Of a DNA stretch of 64,000 nucleotides, positions 27,109 to 36,465 are shown piece after piece. The notes beneath the pieces were generated by a model that made no database searches, was not told the DNA's origin, and saw only the letters and a program-made list of their open reading frames with translations. A program made the position numbers and the translations under genes. Source of the DNA: Bacillus_BD sp963765265 (GTDB taxonomy: Bacteria; Bacillota; Bacilli; Bacillales; Cytobacillaceae); contig CAVXVN010000004.1 in the NCBI GenBank assembly GCA_963765265.1, forward strand, positions 1-64,000, in the 5' to 3' direction. Each line of letters opens with the position of its first letter. Position 1 is the first letter of the stretch.

Positions 27109-27318
27109 TTTATCATATATAATTATTCTGATTTATATAATTATTCAATCAAATTTATGGCAAGGTGGTTATATAAAGGGTACAATATAGAAGAATGGTC
27201 CTAGATCATTCATAAATTATGCTCGAATAGAAGGTCAAATTAATTTGACCTGGGATTTAAAGAAAAATAAGTTTTAAAGGAGTACGAGCTTATTAAAGAT
27301 AAAGACCAAATTGATGAG

Positions 27319-27546
27319 ATGATTAATGAAGGACTAGGTGCTGGAAAAATTGATAATACCAAAGATGAAAAACAGTTGGAAAATCCATTGTCAAAAAAGG
27401 GTACAGAGCCAAAGGAAGATAAAAGGGATAATTCCATGACCGAGAATTTTGAAGATGTTCAGAAGCTGGGTAAAGAAATGGAAAACATGAAAACGAAAAA
27501 AGAGCTTAAAAAAGAGGGGCTAACCTCTGACCCAATTCAAGACTAA
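27319..27546 (+). CDS. Small charged protein of unknown function
   Basis: 75 residues from ATG 27319, but open and protein-like from about 27271. AAAGGAG at 27276 with no good start codon after it suggests a damaged start. It is very hydrophilic, with Lys/Glu-rich helical stretches (MENMKTKKELKKEGL) and LSKKGTEPKEDKRDNS. No family is recognised. A large hairpin follows. Confidence 0.45.
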   Translation: MINEGLGAGKIDNTKDEKQLENPLSKKGTEPKEDKRDNSMTENFEDVQKLGKEMENMKTKKELKKEGLTSDPIQD

Positions 27547-27592
27547 CCTATATAAACATCCGTGTTTTCGGGAATAATTATCTAAGGCCAGT

Positions 27593-27645
27593 GGGTCAGT
27601 CCTCCAGTGTAGTGAAGCATTACTATACTGGGGGGCTGACCCTTT
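27593..27645 (+). terminator. Long hairpin GGGTCAG / CTGACCC, copy 1
   Basis: A 20-bp imperfect stem around GAAGCA ends with TTTTATTTT. A diverged copy lies at 28320-28368. This is a recurring Bacillus-type intergenic palindrome and probably a terminator. Confidence 0.7.
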
Positions 27646-27652
27646 TATTTTA

Positions 27653-27802
27653 GACGTAAGCTTCGATGGTATTGCTGATTTCGTTGACCAAGTTATTCCG
27701 ATTTTACAAGAACGTGGACTGTTTCATGATGATTACGAAGGTACTACGTTGCGTGATCATATGGGTGTATCTTATCAGTATGGACTCGCAAAAGAGATAT
27801 AA
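27653..27802 (+). pseudogene. C-terminal remnant of an FMN-dependent (NtaA/SnaA-type) monooxygenase
   Basis: About 49 codons read DGIADFVDQVIPILQERGLF and then YEGTTLRDHMG, the conserved C-terminal end of flavin-dependent monooxygenases of the nitrilotriacetate/DszA type. No start and no upstream domain remain; the preceding 50 bp are the long hairpin. It is a deletion remnant. Confidence 0.75.
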
Positions 27803-27837
27803 ATTTCACCTTCAACTATAGGGGGCTAGAGTTGAAG

Positions 27838-27863
27838 AAAGGGCTACCAAGGCAGCCCTTTTC
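27838..27863 (+). terminator. Terminator after the monooxygenase remnant
   Basis: AAAGGGCT, ACCAAGGC, AGCCCTTTTC. A short strong hairpin 36 bp after the stop. Confidence 0.75.
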
Positions 27864-28048
27864 TTATTCAATTATCTGCTCATTAGTTTAATAAGATTAT
27901 TGGAAATATAGTCCAAATTCGCTTCATATAATGTTAAAGTTTAGCATACAGGTATTGTTATTAACCATTATGCAGGTTTGACTATGTTAGACAAACTTTG
28001 TAGATATTTGAAATGACGGAGACTCAATTAAAAACGAGGTGAAAATTC

Positions 28049-28279
28049 TTGGATTGGTGGTTCTACATTACAATTATTACTGGGCTTAGTCTCCTTTATT
28101 ATGGTCATGAAAACAGAAAAGAAATATGATTAAAAAGAAAAACAATCAAGTTGGAACATGAATTAAAAATCAAAGAACTGGAATTAGAACAAAAAAAGTT
28201 GGATTTTGTCAAAAGAAAAAAAGTTGAAAATAGTACATCGAAGCAAAACCTCGATAAGCGTTTTGAAAAAACGCTTTAG
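28049..28279 (+). pseudogene. Small membrane-anchored coiled-coil protein with in-frame TGA
   Basis: TTG 28049 behind ACGAGGTG opens a frame reading DWWFYITIITGLSLLYYGHE (one membrane helix), then TGA at 28127. In the same frame it continues as a charged coiled coil (KLEHELKIKELELEQKKLDF) to TAG at 28279. Intact proteins of this type have one N-terminal span and a short coil. The TGA, or an error, splits it. Confidence 0.55.
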
Positions 28280-28319
28280 ACATTGTAAGATTTTTTCGAG
28301 TTAAGCAAAAGGCAAAGAT

Positions 28320-28368
28320 TGGGTCCCCCGGTGCAGTGAAGCGTTACTATATTGAGGGACTGACCCTT
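28320..28368 (+). repeat. Long hairpin copy 2 (compare 27593)
   Basis: GGGTCCCCCGGTGCAGTGAA...TTGAGGGACTGACCC follows the plan of 27593-27645 with about ten substitutions. The stem is weaker. It separates two gene remnants. Confidence 0.65.
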
Positions 28369-28372
28369 ATTC

Positions 28373-28606
28373 CCCTTGTTTCGTGAAACAGAACTACCTA
28401 ATGTTCCAACAATGATGGGGGATTAAAGTTCAATCCGAATATCTACGCTGTGATTTTAAGATGTCTTTGGTTTTGTGGTTATTCGTGGGCTGTGAATGCC
28501 TGAAAAACGCAAAGACAGAGCAAAAATCGCATCTGATTTATTGGTTGAGTATGCGCAGGACAAACAACAAGTATTTTAGTAGGCCATGGATTTTTTAATA
28601 TATTGG
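28373..28606 (+). pseudogene. Degenerate partial copy of the histidine phosphatase gene
   Basis: The sequence closely follows 2605-2840 of the intact gene (CCTTGTTTCGTGAAACAGAA, TTTAAGATGTCTTTGG, GGTTGAGTATGCGCAGGA, GTAGGCCATGGATTTTTTAA) with several 1-2 bp deletions that destroy the frame. The 5' end with the RHG motif and the 3' end are absent. Confidence 0.85.
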
Positions 28607-28664
28607 CTCTGTTAAACAATAATGTTGATATTCGAAATAAAAAATAGACCATCATTTGATACAA

Positions 28665-29678
28665 TCATTTTAATCTTTCTGTGAATTCATTAATATATTT
28701 GCTCATCTCTTTATAACGAGTCTGATGAAGAGAATGTCCTCCTTCTAAAGTGACAAGTTTATTGAAGATCCGTAACTTAACTGTGCTTGATAATATATCA
28801 CCTTAGATTTACCATCTTCATTGATTAATTTATTTTCTTCAGGGGTAAAAATCATGACAGGTATATCAGACGGGAACGTCATATCAAACATTTTATCAAT
28901 ACTATGCTGTATTTCATTTGTTTCATTAATTACATTTTTGTTATAGCCATTCCAAGCAAAAATGGTTTTGAACATCTTTAAATTTTCTTTGGAATAAGTA
29001 TCTTCCTCGGCTGAAGGAAGGAATAAATCTGGATTCAAATAAGATATCAATCTTGTAATTCCAGTTGGTGCTGCAAGACTTATCAATTTGGGAAGAGTAG
29101 GGGCAGGTCACCGCGATAATCAAATTGCTTTGGCAACGTAGGATCAATCCCTATTACTGCTCTAACTTCGTCTGGATATTTATTGGCATAGTACATACTA
29201 TAGATCCCAGAGATGGAGTGTGGCATCAATATATATGGTCCTTCAATGTTTGATTCTTTGAGAGCAGTTCTGATTTCCTCTACTATGTTTTCCACTGTTC
29301 GTGCCTTCTGAGTTAAATCACTCCAACCATATCCGAACGACTCTACCACTACTCCTTATTATTCTTTGCCAATTCATTTATTAAAGGCTCAAAATCCAAT
29401 GCTGGTGCTGCGGTTCCAAGTCCACTTAATAAAACTATTGTATCTACTCCATCACCCTTCGTATAGACGTGCGTACTTTTACCATCTACTTCGACTGATT
29501 GCCCTAGTGCTGGATATTTTTTTTGTTCGTATGTGGTCATTACGTTTTTACTGAAAATGAACCAAAGAACAAGTGCTGCTACTATACCTAATAAAATATT
29601 CCTTAAAACAATCCAAAGTCTAAACTTCTTTTTGGTTTTAATTATTTTCTTACCACTCCTATAACCACCTTTCTTCAT
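28665..29678 (-). pseudogene. Membrane-anchored alpha/beta hydrolase, three frameshifts
   Basis: Joined, it is about 335 residues. A basic start and one membrane span (LWIVLRNILLGIVAALVLWF, about 20-40) precede an alpha/beta hydrolase domain with DTIVLLSGLGTA, nucleophile elbow MPHSISGIYSM (Ser, G-x-S-x-S variant), DIPVMIFTPEENK and the catalytic His in LEGGHSLHQTRYKE at the end. Frame changes occur near 29349, 29085 and 28757. Each needs one base to restore the fold, so errors or fresh decay are possible. Confidence 0.8.
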
Positions 29679-30241
29679 GATTCCATCTTACTGCGTGAGC
29701 GTATTCCTAGTAATGAACCTAAGACATATTTCAAGTTAGGTTCAGCCTTGGGGCAGTATGTAGACAAATTGCCAGTTAGTGGACAATCAAAAAAGCTGCC
29801 AAAGCAGCCACCGGTTCTTAAACTCTCGCACCCGTTATTTCAACAAGCATTATTTCTTTTTAGAAGACTTATATCCAATAATAATAACAGCACTAATTAC
29901 GGCGAACCATTATACCAATCCAAATGATTTCCTCCTTAACTGACGAAACAATAGGATAATTTGTTAAATGGCAGCGACATTTCGGAAAACAGCCGTATAG
30001 CTAAGAGCTATGCTCTTTACACTAGAATATTCCTTATTCAATTAACCTGCCGGTTAATTGAATAAGGAAATCAACACAGTCTTTAAGGAAGATATCCAGC
30101 TGACCACCCAATTAGGAAACGATTTACAACATTACCTCTAGGAGCTTTCCCTACATCTGTTCCGAGATTAGATGCACCTTGAGCAAGATAAAAGTCTTGT
30201 GCATTTGTATTATTTTAAACAAGAATTCTCTAAAGTAACCC
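29679..30241. other. Intergenic region with hairpins
   Basis: AAAAAAGCTGCCAAAGCAGCC near 29791 is a minus-strand terminator. A perfect 18-bp stem with a 4-base loop lies at 30030-30069. A minus-strand stretch near 29860-29935 behind GGAGGAAATC reads FAVISAVIIIGYKSSKKK, a tiny single-span peptide, but its start is out of frame. Otherwise nothing is supported. Confidence 0.45.
30030..30069. repeat. Perfect 18-bp hairpin
   Basis: TTCCTTATTCAATTAACC, loop TGCC, GGTTAATTGAATAAGGAA. No T-run follows, so it is not a standard terminator. It could be a protein-binding palindrome or the end of a small element. Confidence 0.7.
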
Positions 30242-30733
30242 CTAACACAAAACGATTATTCTATAGGGTGTGGTTTGGGCGGGAATACTTTTTGTGGCAG
30301 GTCCATAGATAACAATTAGATCTCGGTTCGCAGGGTTACTTGAAAATGACTGCCCATTTGTTAATAAAACCTTCGTAAATGGAGATAGATTTAATTGTAA
30401 TTGTCCATCACTACTCACTAACCTACTATTAAAATAATCTACTTTTACATTCTGATCTGGGCTATCTTTCACCATAACAATTGCTTGATATTGTGGCGGG
30501 TAAATAAGAAGGGTAGGTGCATCTCCGTCATAATATCCAGTCACGCGATCTCCCACTTTCACCATTACATGGTCTACAAAGTAAGTGGTGGGTGACACCA
30601 CGAAATTTGCTATGGCTCCTGATCCATTTTCTACAGTTATGAATTTATAACAGCCTTCTTTTGTACCATTTTGACCTGTAAAAAAATCGCGAATCATTGT
30701 GACAGTCCCGTTGAAAGAATAAAAATTTGTCAT
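30242..30733 (-). CDS. Hypothetical protein, beta-rich
   Basis: 163 residues from ATG 30733 behind GATGGAGG; the longer frame lacks a site. The sequence is rich in beta-type stretches (FYSFNGTVTMIRDFF, AIANFVVSPTTYFVDHVMVK, DRVTGYYDGDAP) like a small barrel or OB-type domain, ending PAQTTPYRIIVLC. There is no signal peptide or membrane segment. Its partner upstream on the same strand is a VCBS-like protein. Function is unknown; a spore-surface role would be a guess. Confidence 0.55.
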   Translation of the reverse strand: MTNFYSFNGTVTMIRDFFTGQNGTKEGCYKFITVENGSGAIANFVVSPTTYFVDHVMVKVGDRVTGYYDGDAPTLLIYPPQYQAIVMVKDSPDQNVKVDYFNSRLVSSDGQLQLNLSPFTKVLLTNGQSFSSNPANRDLIVIYGPATKSIPAQTTPYRIIVLC

Positions 30734-30797
30734 ACAATACCTCCATCGCTTTAAACAGATCGTATATGAAACGATAAAGCGAGCTTTTATTTCGACA

Positions 30798-31577
30798 TTA
30801 GTCGAGGCTAATGAACTTTGTTCCGAGTATCGCTGTGGCCAATCTTGTGGATATAAATTGAGAGCCATTCCATGTTAAAAGGTTTTCGACATATCCTAAT
30901 GTATCCGCATTAAAAATACCAATAATCCTACTGAAAATTAGTAAATCATAACTCATGCTTTTTTGATTCGTAACAATTGGATATAAAGCGCCAGCAGCAA
31001 GAACCTCGCCTTTGACTGGTTGTTTTAATTTGCCATTTTCATCGTAAAGCTGTGATAGATAATCATAGCCTTTGTAGCTAATGTCAAGGGTGAAAAGCAG
31101 GTCTAGTGATGGACTTCCTACACTTACTTTATAAAGATCTTCATAATTGACTTGGAAAGTATAGCTATTATTATATTTTTCAAAATCAAACAATAGGCGT
31201 GGAATATTATTTCTGAAGGAGTAAATATAGAAAATACCGTAACCCCCGCTTCCTCCCGACTCAATACTTATCAAAATATCAAATAGGTTATCTTTAGAAA
31301 AATCCCCAAGGAAGAGCTTAGCATTGTATCCTGCATTTTTTTGAAGATGAATGGTTGAAATCTGGTTAGAACGCCCATCTTGAATGACAAGTGTAATATG
31401 ATCTGCGAAGATTTCTGTTTCATCGCGCTTATTTCCATATAAATAGACGTAATCAATGATACCGTCACCAGTAACATCACCTTGCTTCATGTCAAGTAAC
31501 GCTACGTTTCCAGAATCAGTATAGTTACCATACGTTTGTTCTTGAAATTGCCTGTACAAATAACCCCCTCCTAACAT
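30798..31577 (-). CDS. VCBS/FG-GAP-like repeat protein
   Basis: 259 residues. The start (LGGGYLYRQFQEQTYGNYT) has no signal peptide. A Ca-binding style motif GDVTGDGIIDYVYLYG and a second FLGDFSKDNLFDILISIESG match the D-x-D-G-x-x-D pattern of VCBS/FG-GAP blades. It lies 64 bp upstream of the beta-rich hypothetical gene, so they may form an operon. The biological role is not known. Confidence 0.6.
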   Translation of the reverse strand: MLGGGYLYRQFQEQTYGNYTDSGNVALLDMKQGDVTGDGIIDYVYLYGNKRDETEIFADHITLVIQDGRSNQISTIHLQKNAGYNAKLFLGDFSKDNLFDILISIESGGSGGYGIFYIYSFRNNIPRLLFDFEKYNNSYTFQVNYEDLYKVSVGSPSLDLLFTLDISYKGYDYLSQLYDENGKLKQPVKGEVLAAGALYPIVTNQKSMSYDLLIFSRIIGIFNADTLGYVENLLTWNGSQFISTRLATAILGTKFISLD

Positions 31578-32078
31578 TAGGTAATTACTTTGTGTACCAT
31601 ATGTAGGTCAATACCTATATGACTGTGTTGGTGCCTAATAAGGTTAAGAAAATGTTCTGTATAGGAATGTTAGTGGGATTCAGGTAGTGAAAACCTGTGA
31701 ATGGTTGTTAAAAACCATGAAAGAGCTAACCATTTGTAAGGGTAGAGGGGAACACTTAAGAAATAACTTTATCCAATATTTTGTTGGTTGAAACTCTGTC
31801 TCAGTTAACGAAACTGATTGTGAAGAATTGACTTAAAGTAACGGATACTTTCATGAAAACAAGAATATCATCACAATCAATTTCTATATAGTCGAATCGA
31901 CGATATCTTTAATTTATTTTAGGCTCTGACATCAGGAACAACAACCTAAAAGGAATCATAATTTGTTGATGAGAGTTCACGAAGATCTGATGATTTCTTT
32001 TCCCCAAACCTGCTATCATCTTTTTTCAAGCTCTTATGTCAGAAATAAATAAATTGTGAATACAAGAGGAGGATAAAA
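31578..32078. other. Intergenic region before the TOMM precursor
   Basis: It contains one copy of the short dispersed repeat ACTTAAAGTAACGG (31831) and small inverted repeats (CAGGTAGTGAAAACCTG near 31681; ATGGTTGTTAAAAACCAT near 31702). The promoter of the precursor must lie within the last 150 bp but I cannot assign -35/-10 boxes with confidence. Confidence 0.45.
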
Positions 32079-32367
32079 ATGCATAATTTTCAAAATGATT
32101 TACAAAGTTTAGAAATGGATTCTTACCAAGTTGGTGAGTTAAATCCTATTTCTTATAGTGACGATCCGCGCGTGTTTGGTGTTGGTGGTATTGGTGGTGT
32201 TAGTGGTATTGGTGGTATTGGTGGTGTTGGTGGCTTATCGTTGTGGCGGTTTTAATTGTTTTAGATGTCACAACTGTTTCAACTGTTTCAACTGTTTTAG
32301 ATGTCATAACTGTTTTAGATGTCATAACTGTTTCCGATGCCATAACTGTTTCCGATGTGCGGGTTAA
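32079..32367 (+). pseudogene. Heterocycloanthracin/sonorensin-type thiazole peptide precursor, one frameshift
   Basis: ATG 32079 follows AAGAGGAGG. The leader (HNFQNDLQSLEMDSYQVGEL) matches the style of Bacillus heterocycloanthracin leaders and leads into a Gly-rich linker made of (G-I/V-G-G) units. Near 32225 the frame shifts: the leader frame ends LSLWRF, while the next frame reads AYRCGGFNCFRCHNCF and repeats C-x-x units to RCAG. The core has 13 Cys spaced every three residues and no Ser or Thr. A one-base indel in the GGTGGT linker repeat explains the break. The product would be a polythiazole bacteriocin. Confidence 0.85.
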
Positions 32368-32398
32368 TCGTTCTTTACTAAATTTAGCCATTTAAAGA

Positions 32399-32445
32399 TA
32401 AAAAAGTGTCCCTGCATGACTGATTGCAGGGGCACTTCTTTTTTG
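32399..32445 (+). terminator. Terminator between precursor and maturation genes
   Basis: AAAAGTGTCCCTGCA, loop, TGCAGGGGCACTT, then CTTTTTT. The 13-bp stem would end most transcripts after the precursor and make far more precursor mRNA than enzyme mRNA. Confidence 0.88.
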
Positions 32446-32523
32446 ATTAATCATAAGGGACAAATAAAAGTACATAAAATGATAGTGCATAATTCGCATC
32501 GATTTGAAGTAAGGAGGAGCTGA

Positions 32524-34495
32524 ATGACAAAACTTAACTCGTCCACACGTCTGAAGGTAAAAAGGGATACATTTTATCTACCTGATCAAGAAGGTGGTGT
32601 GTATTTTAGAAATAACGAAAGCTCATTCCGATTGAAAGGAGATACAATCTATCAGTGGATTGAAAAACTGATGCCGATGTTCAACGGGGAGCAAACATTG
32701 GGAGAATTAACAGAGGGATTAACGACCCCGTATCGGAACAGAGTATATGAGATTGGAGAAACGTTGTACAAGAATGGCTTTGTTCGAGATGTAAGCCAAG
32801 ATAGACCACATCAATTAAAAGCAAAAGTTCTTGAAAAGTATGCTTCACAAATTGAATTTATCGAGAATTTTGTTGATTCTGGTGCGTACCATTTTCAAGA
32901 ATACCGTCAGGCTAAAGTTCTGGCTATCGGATCTGGTCCCATTCTGGTTTCATTGGCTTCGTGCATTAATCGAATCGGGACTTCCTAAATTCCATTTTAT
33001 GGTAACGGATTCAATACCTACAAATCGGCAGCGGATTAATGAGCTAGTGCAGAATGCCAGCAAGATCGACTCTGAGGTAGAGGTAAAGGAGGTCCCATTT
33101 GAAAAAGGGGAACACAAGAGTTTTTGGAAAGAAGCTGTGCAGCCATATGATTGGATTTTATATGTCTCACAGGATGGAAATATAAATGAACTAAGGAATC
33201 TTAATCTTGTTTGCAAAGAGGAAGGGAAATTTTTTCTACCCGCCATATGTTTAGACCAAGTAGGGCTATCGGGTCCATTGGTTCATCCGGAATCAGATGG
33301 ATGCTGGGAGTCTGCATGGCGCCGGATCCATCAATCTGCCGTTCAAATCGATCAACGGCCTAACTTTTCTCTTCCACAACTGGATCGATTCTGGCAAATG
33401 TCATTGTATTTGAATTTTTCAAGATGGTTACAGGAATTGCAGGTTCAAATCAGAGTAATCAAATTTACCTGCTTGATCTTAGAAACACTACAAGGAGAAT
33501 GGTTATCATTCATTACACATCCATTGGTTACATCTACAAGTGTAGCGCCTAGACTGGTTGAAGATCTTGATTTAAGGATTAAACATGAAAGAAACAGAAA
33601 AAACCCACCTAATAAGCTCTTAGAATATTTTAGTGGATTAACCTCAGAAGAGATAGGGATTTTCCATACATGGGAGGAACGAAATTTGTCACAACTTCCT
33701 CTTGCGCAGTGCTTTGTTCAAGCAGTTAATCCAGTTTCCGAGGGACCAGCAGAACTTCTGCCAGAAGTTATTTGTGCTGGTTTTACACATGAGGAAGCCA
33801 AAAGGGAAGCCGGACTGACGGGCATTGAAATGTATGTTTCAAAATGGATGGATTCACATGTTTTAGAATTTAAAAATCAGTATGATCATGTTGATTCAAC
33901 TATACCAGAGGGATTTATCGGCATTGGTGCAGGGGAAACAATCGAAGAGGCTGTTTGTCGAGGACTGCAAGAATATTTAGATGAAAGAATTGAGAAACAG
34001 AAAGAGTGATCAGCAGCACACGAACTATGATTTCCAGCTAGGAATAATAGAAGATCAACGCATGCAGATTTTATTTGAATGCCCTGACTACCTTAAATGG
34101 TACACCGACAATCGATTTGAAAGAGGATATACTAGGCTTCCCTGTCATATGGGTAAGATCGAATGGTCAATGGTATACTAGCGCAGGTTTAAATACAACG
34201 TTGGCATTACGAAATGCATTACAACAAGCGCTTTTGGATACTCAAAATCACCAGGTGAATTCAATGGAAGTGAAGCAGAAATGGAGTCAACTGTTATTTC
34301 TTGAAAGTAAAGGAATCCAAACTCGATATCCCTTCATGTGATGATATGACACAATTGGAGCTATTACAATCTTCGATTCAGGTCTTGAACCAAAACAGCA
34401 AACGATTATTCGTTTATGATCTTGCGTTCGAACCTTTTTTAAAACAGGAACTGGCAGGGGTATTTGGTGTACAGGTACGAGAGGAGGAATTCTAA
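32524..34495 (+). pseudogene. ThiF-like thiazole-bacteriocin maturation protein, several frameshifts
   Basis: ATG 32524 follows AAGGAGGAGC. The joined product is about 657 residues, the size of the Bacillus ThiF-like TOMM partner proteins. It opens with LKVKRDTFYLPDQEGGVYFR and a winged-helix RRE-like region (about 20-90), then a Rossmann/ThiF-type part (KVLAIGSGPILVSLA, HFMVTDSIPTNRQRINELV). Frame changes are near 32960, 34010, 34165 and 34310. The family binds the precursor leader and brings it to the cyclodehydratase. It overlaps the next gene by 1 bp (TAATG). Confidence 0.82.
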
Positions 34496-36440
34496 TGGCT
34501 GCTGATATTCTAATGGATGGAAAGGGTTTATTAGCGGATTTTGTCTATGATCAATTATCCGAAAACTATCTCTATAAAGCGTCAAAGTATTTTAGAAGAG
34601 GTTCCAGATGAAATAGAATTAGTTCTGGTGCTTCACGATGCCTGGCATCCATCGGTTTATCAAAAAGCGGAAGAAAGATTCAGGGCCTTAAGGTATCCCG
34701 TGGCTTCGAGGTTTCGTTTCATTTGGGGAGGGAATCATTGGTCCATTCGTACGACCTGATACACCGGGATGTTCTTGCTGTGCTGACATGCGGCGTATGA
34801 TAGCTGGATCCTGATCGTCAAGAAATGTGGGAGTTTCAGGATGAGAATGGCAGCAGGAGAAGGTGTACCGCGAGATGCTTGGGCATCACGAACAGGACTA
34901 TCGCAAATGGCAACTTTGATAGGTAATGAAGTGCAGAGGGTTCTTCAAGGAGAATCCAGCAACTTAGAAGAAAGAGTGTTCATTACGAACCTGAGAACGT
35001 TATCGAACTCTAGTCACTTTTTCTTGCCTGATCCATCGTGCCCGATGTGCAGTTCATTACCTAATGATACATCGGAATTAGCTCAAATTAGGTTACAATC
35101 TAGTCCTAAAATAAATGGTGGAGGTTATCGCTGTCGTTCGATGGATGAATTAAAAACAGTGCTTGTCAAAGATTATCTCGATTATCGTACGGGACTCATG
35201 AATGGAAAAATGCAAGATTTCAGGCTGCCGTTTGCTGATGTTTTAGTGAACATGCCGCTGTTTGGAGCAGATGAGGGAGTAGCAGGACGGTCTAATTCTT
35301 ATGAAATGAGTGAGTTGACTGCCATTTTGGAAGGTTTGGAGCGATATTGCGGGATCAAGCCTCGCGGAAAAAGGACAGTCGTTCGTGATAGCTATCATCA
35401 TTTAGAGGATAAAGCACTAAATCCAACAAGTGTAGGTGTTACATGAAACGGAACAATATGAAAAGCCTCATTTTCCGTTTAAAACGTTTAATCCTGATGA
35501 CCCAATGAATTGGGTCTGGGGTTATTCGTTTTTACAAGAACGTCCTATTCTCATTCCGGAGTTACTTGCCTATTATAGTTTGGGCTATGGGGAGGGCTTT
35601 GTCTATGAAACTTCTAATGGATGTGCATTAGGGGGGAGTTTAGAGGAAGCCATTTTCCATGCCATTATGGAGGTCGTCGAGCGAGATTCATTCTTGTTAA
35701 CCTGGTATGCCAAGCTCTCCCTTCCACGTCTTGATCTTCGTTCTGCAAACGATAAAGAATTACAGCTGATGGTCGACCGTATTCGTGAGGTGGCCGGATA
35801 TGACCTTTATTTTTACAATTCGACGATGGAACATGAGATTCCAAGCGTTTGGGCAGTGGCAAAAAATAGAAGATCCAAGGGTGTAAACCTCATTTGTGCA
35901 GCAGGCGCAAACCCTGATCCTGTAAAGGCCGTAAAAAGCACGATTTACGAGCTAGCAGGAATGATGTTTAGGGATGACGAAAAATTGGAGACAAATAGAC
36001 AGAAATATGAAAGGATGCTGCAAGATCCGTTTGCAGTCCGGACCATGGAGGACCATGGTATGCTATACGGTCTGCGAGAAGCAGAGGAACGACTGAATTT
36101 TTTATTGAATGATCATCGTCCATTACGTACGTTTGCTGAGGAATTCAAGCAGCCACCGGCCAATACTGATTTGAAGGATGATCTTCAGGATATTCTTCAG
36201 AAGTTCCGCCGTTTAAACCTCGATGTTATTGTGGTTGACCAAACCACACCTATCACCAAACGGAATGGATTATTCTGTGTAAAGGTATTAATTCCTGGAA
36301 TGTTACCAATGACATTTGGACATCACCTTACCCGTGTGAAAGGTCTGGAAAGGGTGCTCACGGTACCTATGCAGCTAGGATTTACGACGAAACCGTTAAC
36401 GTATGAACAGCTTAATCCATATCCCCATCCGTTCCCATAA
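34495..36440 (+). pseudogene. YcaO-domain cyclodehydratase fused to an N-terminal leader-binding domain, frameshifts
   Basis: About 648 residues when joined. The N-terminal half holds the zinc cysteines (TPGCSCCADMRRM and DPSCPMCSSL) of TOMM leader-binding partners. The C-terminal half is YcaO: EMSELTAILEGLERYCG, CALGGSLEEAIFHAIMEVVE and RDSFLLTWYAK (ATP and Mg residues), and the terminal P-x-P-x-P tail NPYPHPFP. It forms azolines from Cys using ATP. Frame changes lie near 34570, two or three between 34710 and 34835, and near 35437. The 35436-36440 YcaO part is intact in one frame. Confidence 0.88.
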
Positions 36441-36465
36441 CTAAAAGAGTAGGAGGACAAAAGAT

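Larger units (their letters stand above)
26743..27279. other. Palindrome-rich intergenic region
   Basis: No gene is supported. ACCCCATACTGTAATGGGGT near 26809 is a small hairpin. Two large inverted repeats (26961-27048 and 27063-27108) and a perfect 20-bp palindrome at 27232-27251 (AGGTCAAATTAATTTGACCT) are described separately. Confidence 0.6.

Noticed and set aside
29690..29930. Long + strand open frame containing RERIPSNEPKTYFK
   Set aside because: It has no start codon or ribosome binding site, runs antisense into the hydrolase start, and matches no family I recognise.
32200..32391. Minus-strand frame made of repeated TVMTSKTV-like units
   Set aside because: It is the antisense of the C-x-x repeat of the bacteriocin core and has no ribosome binding site.
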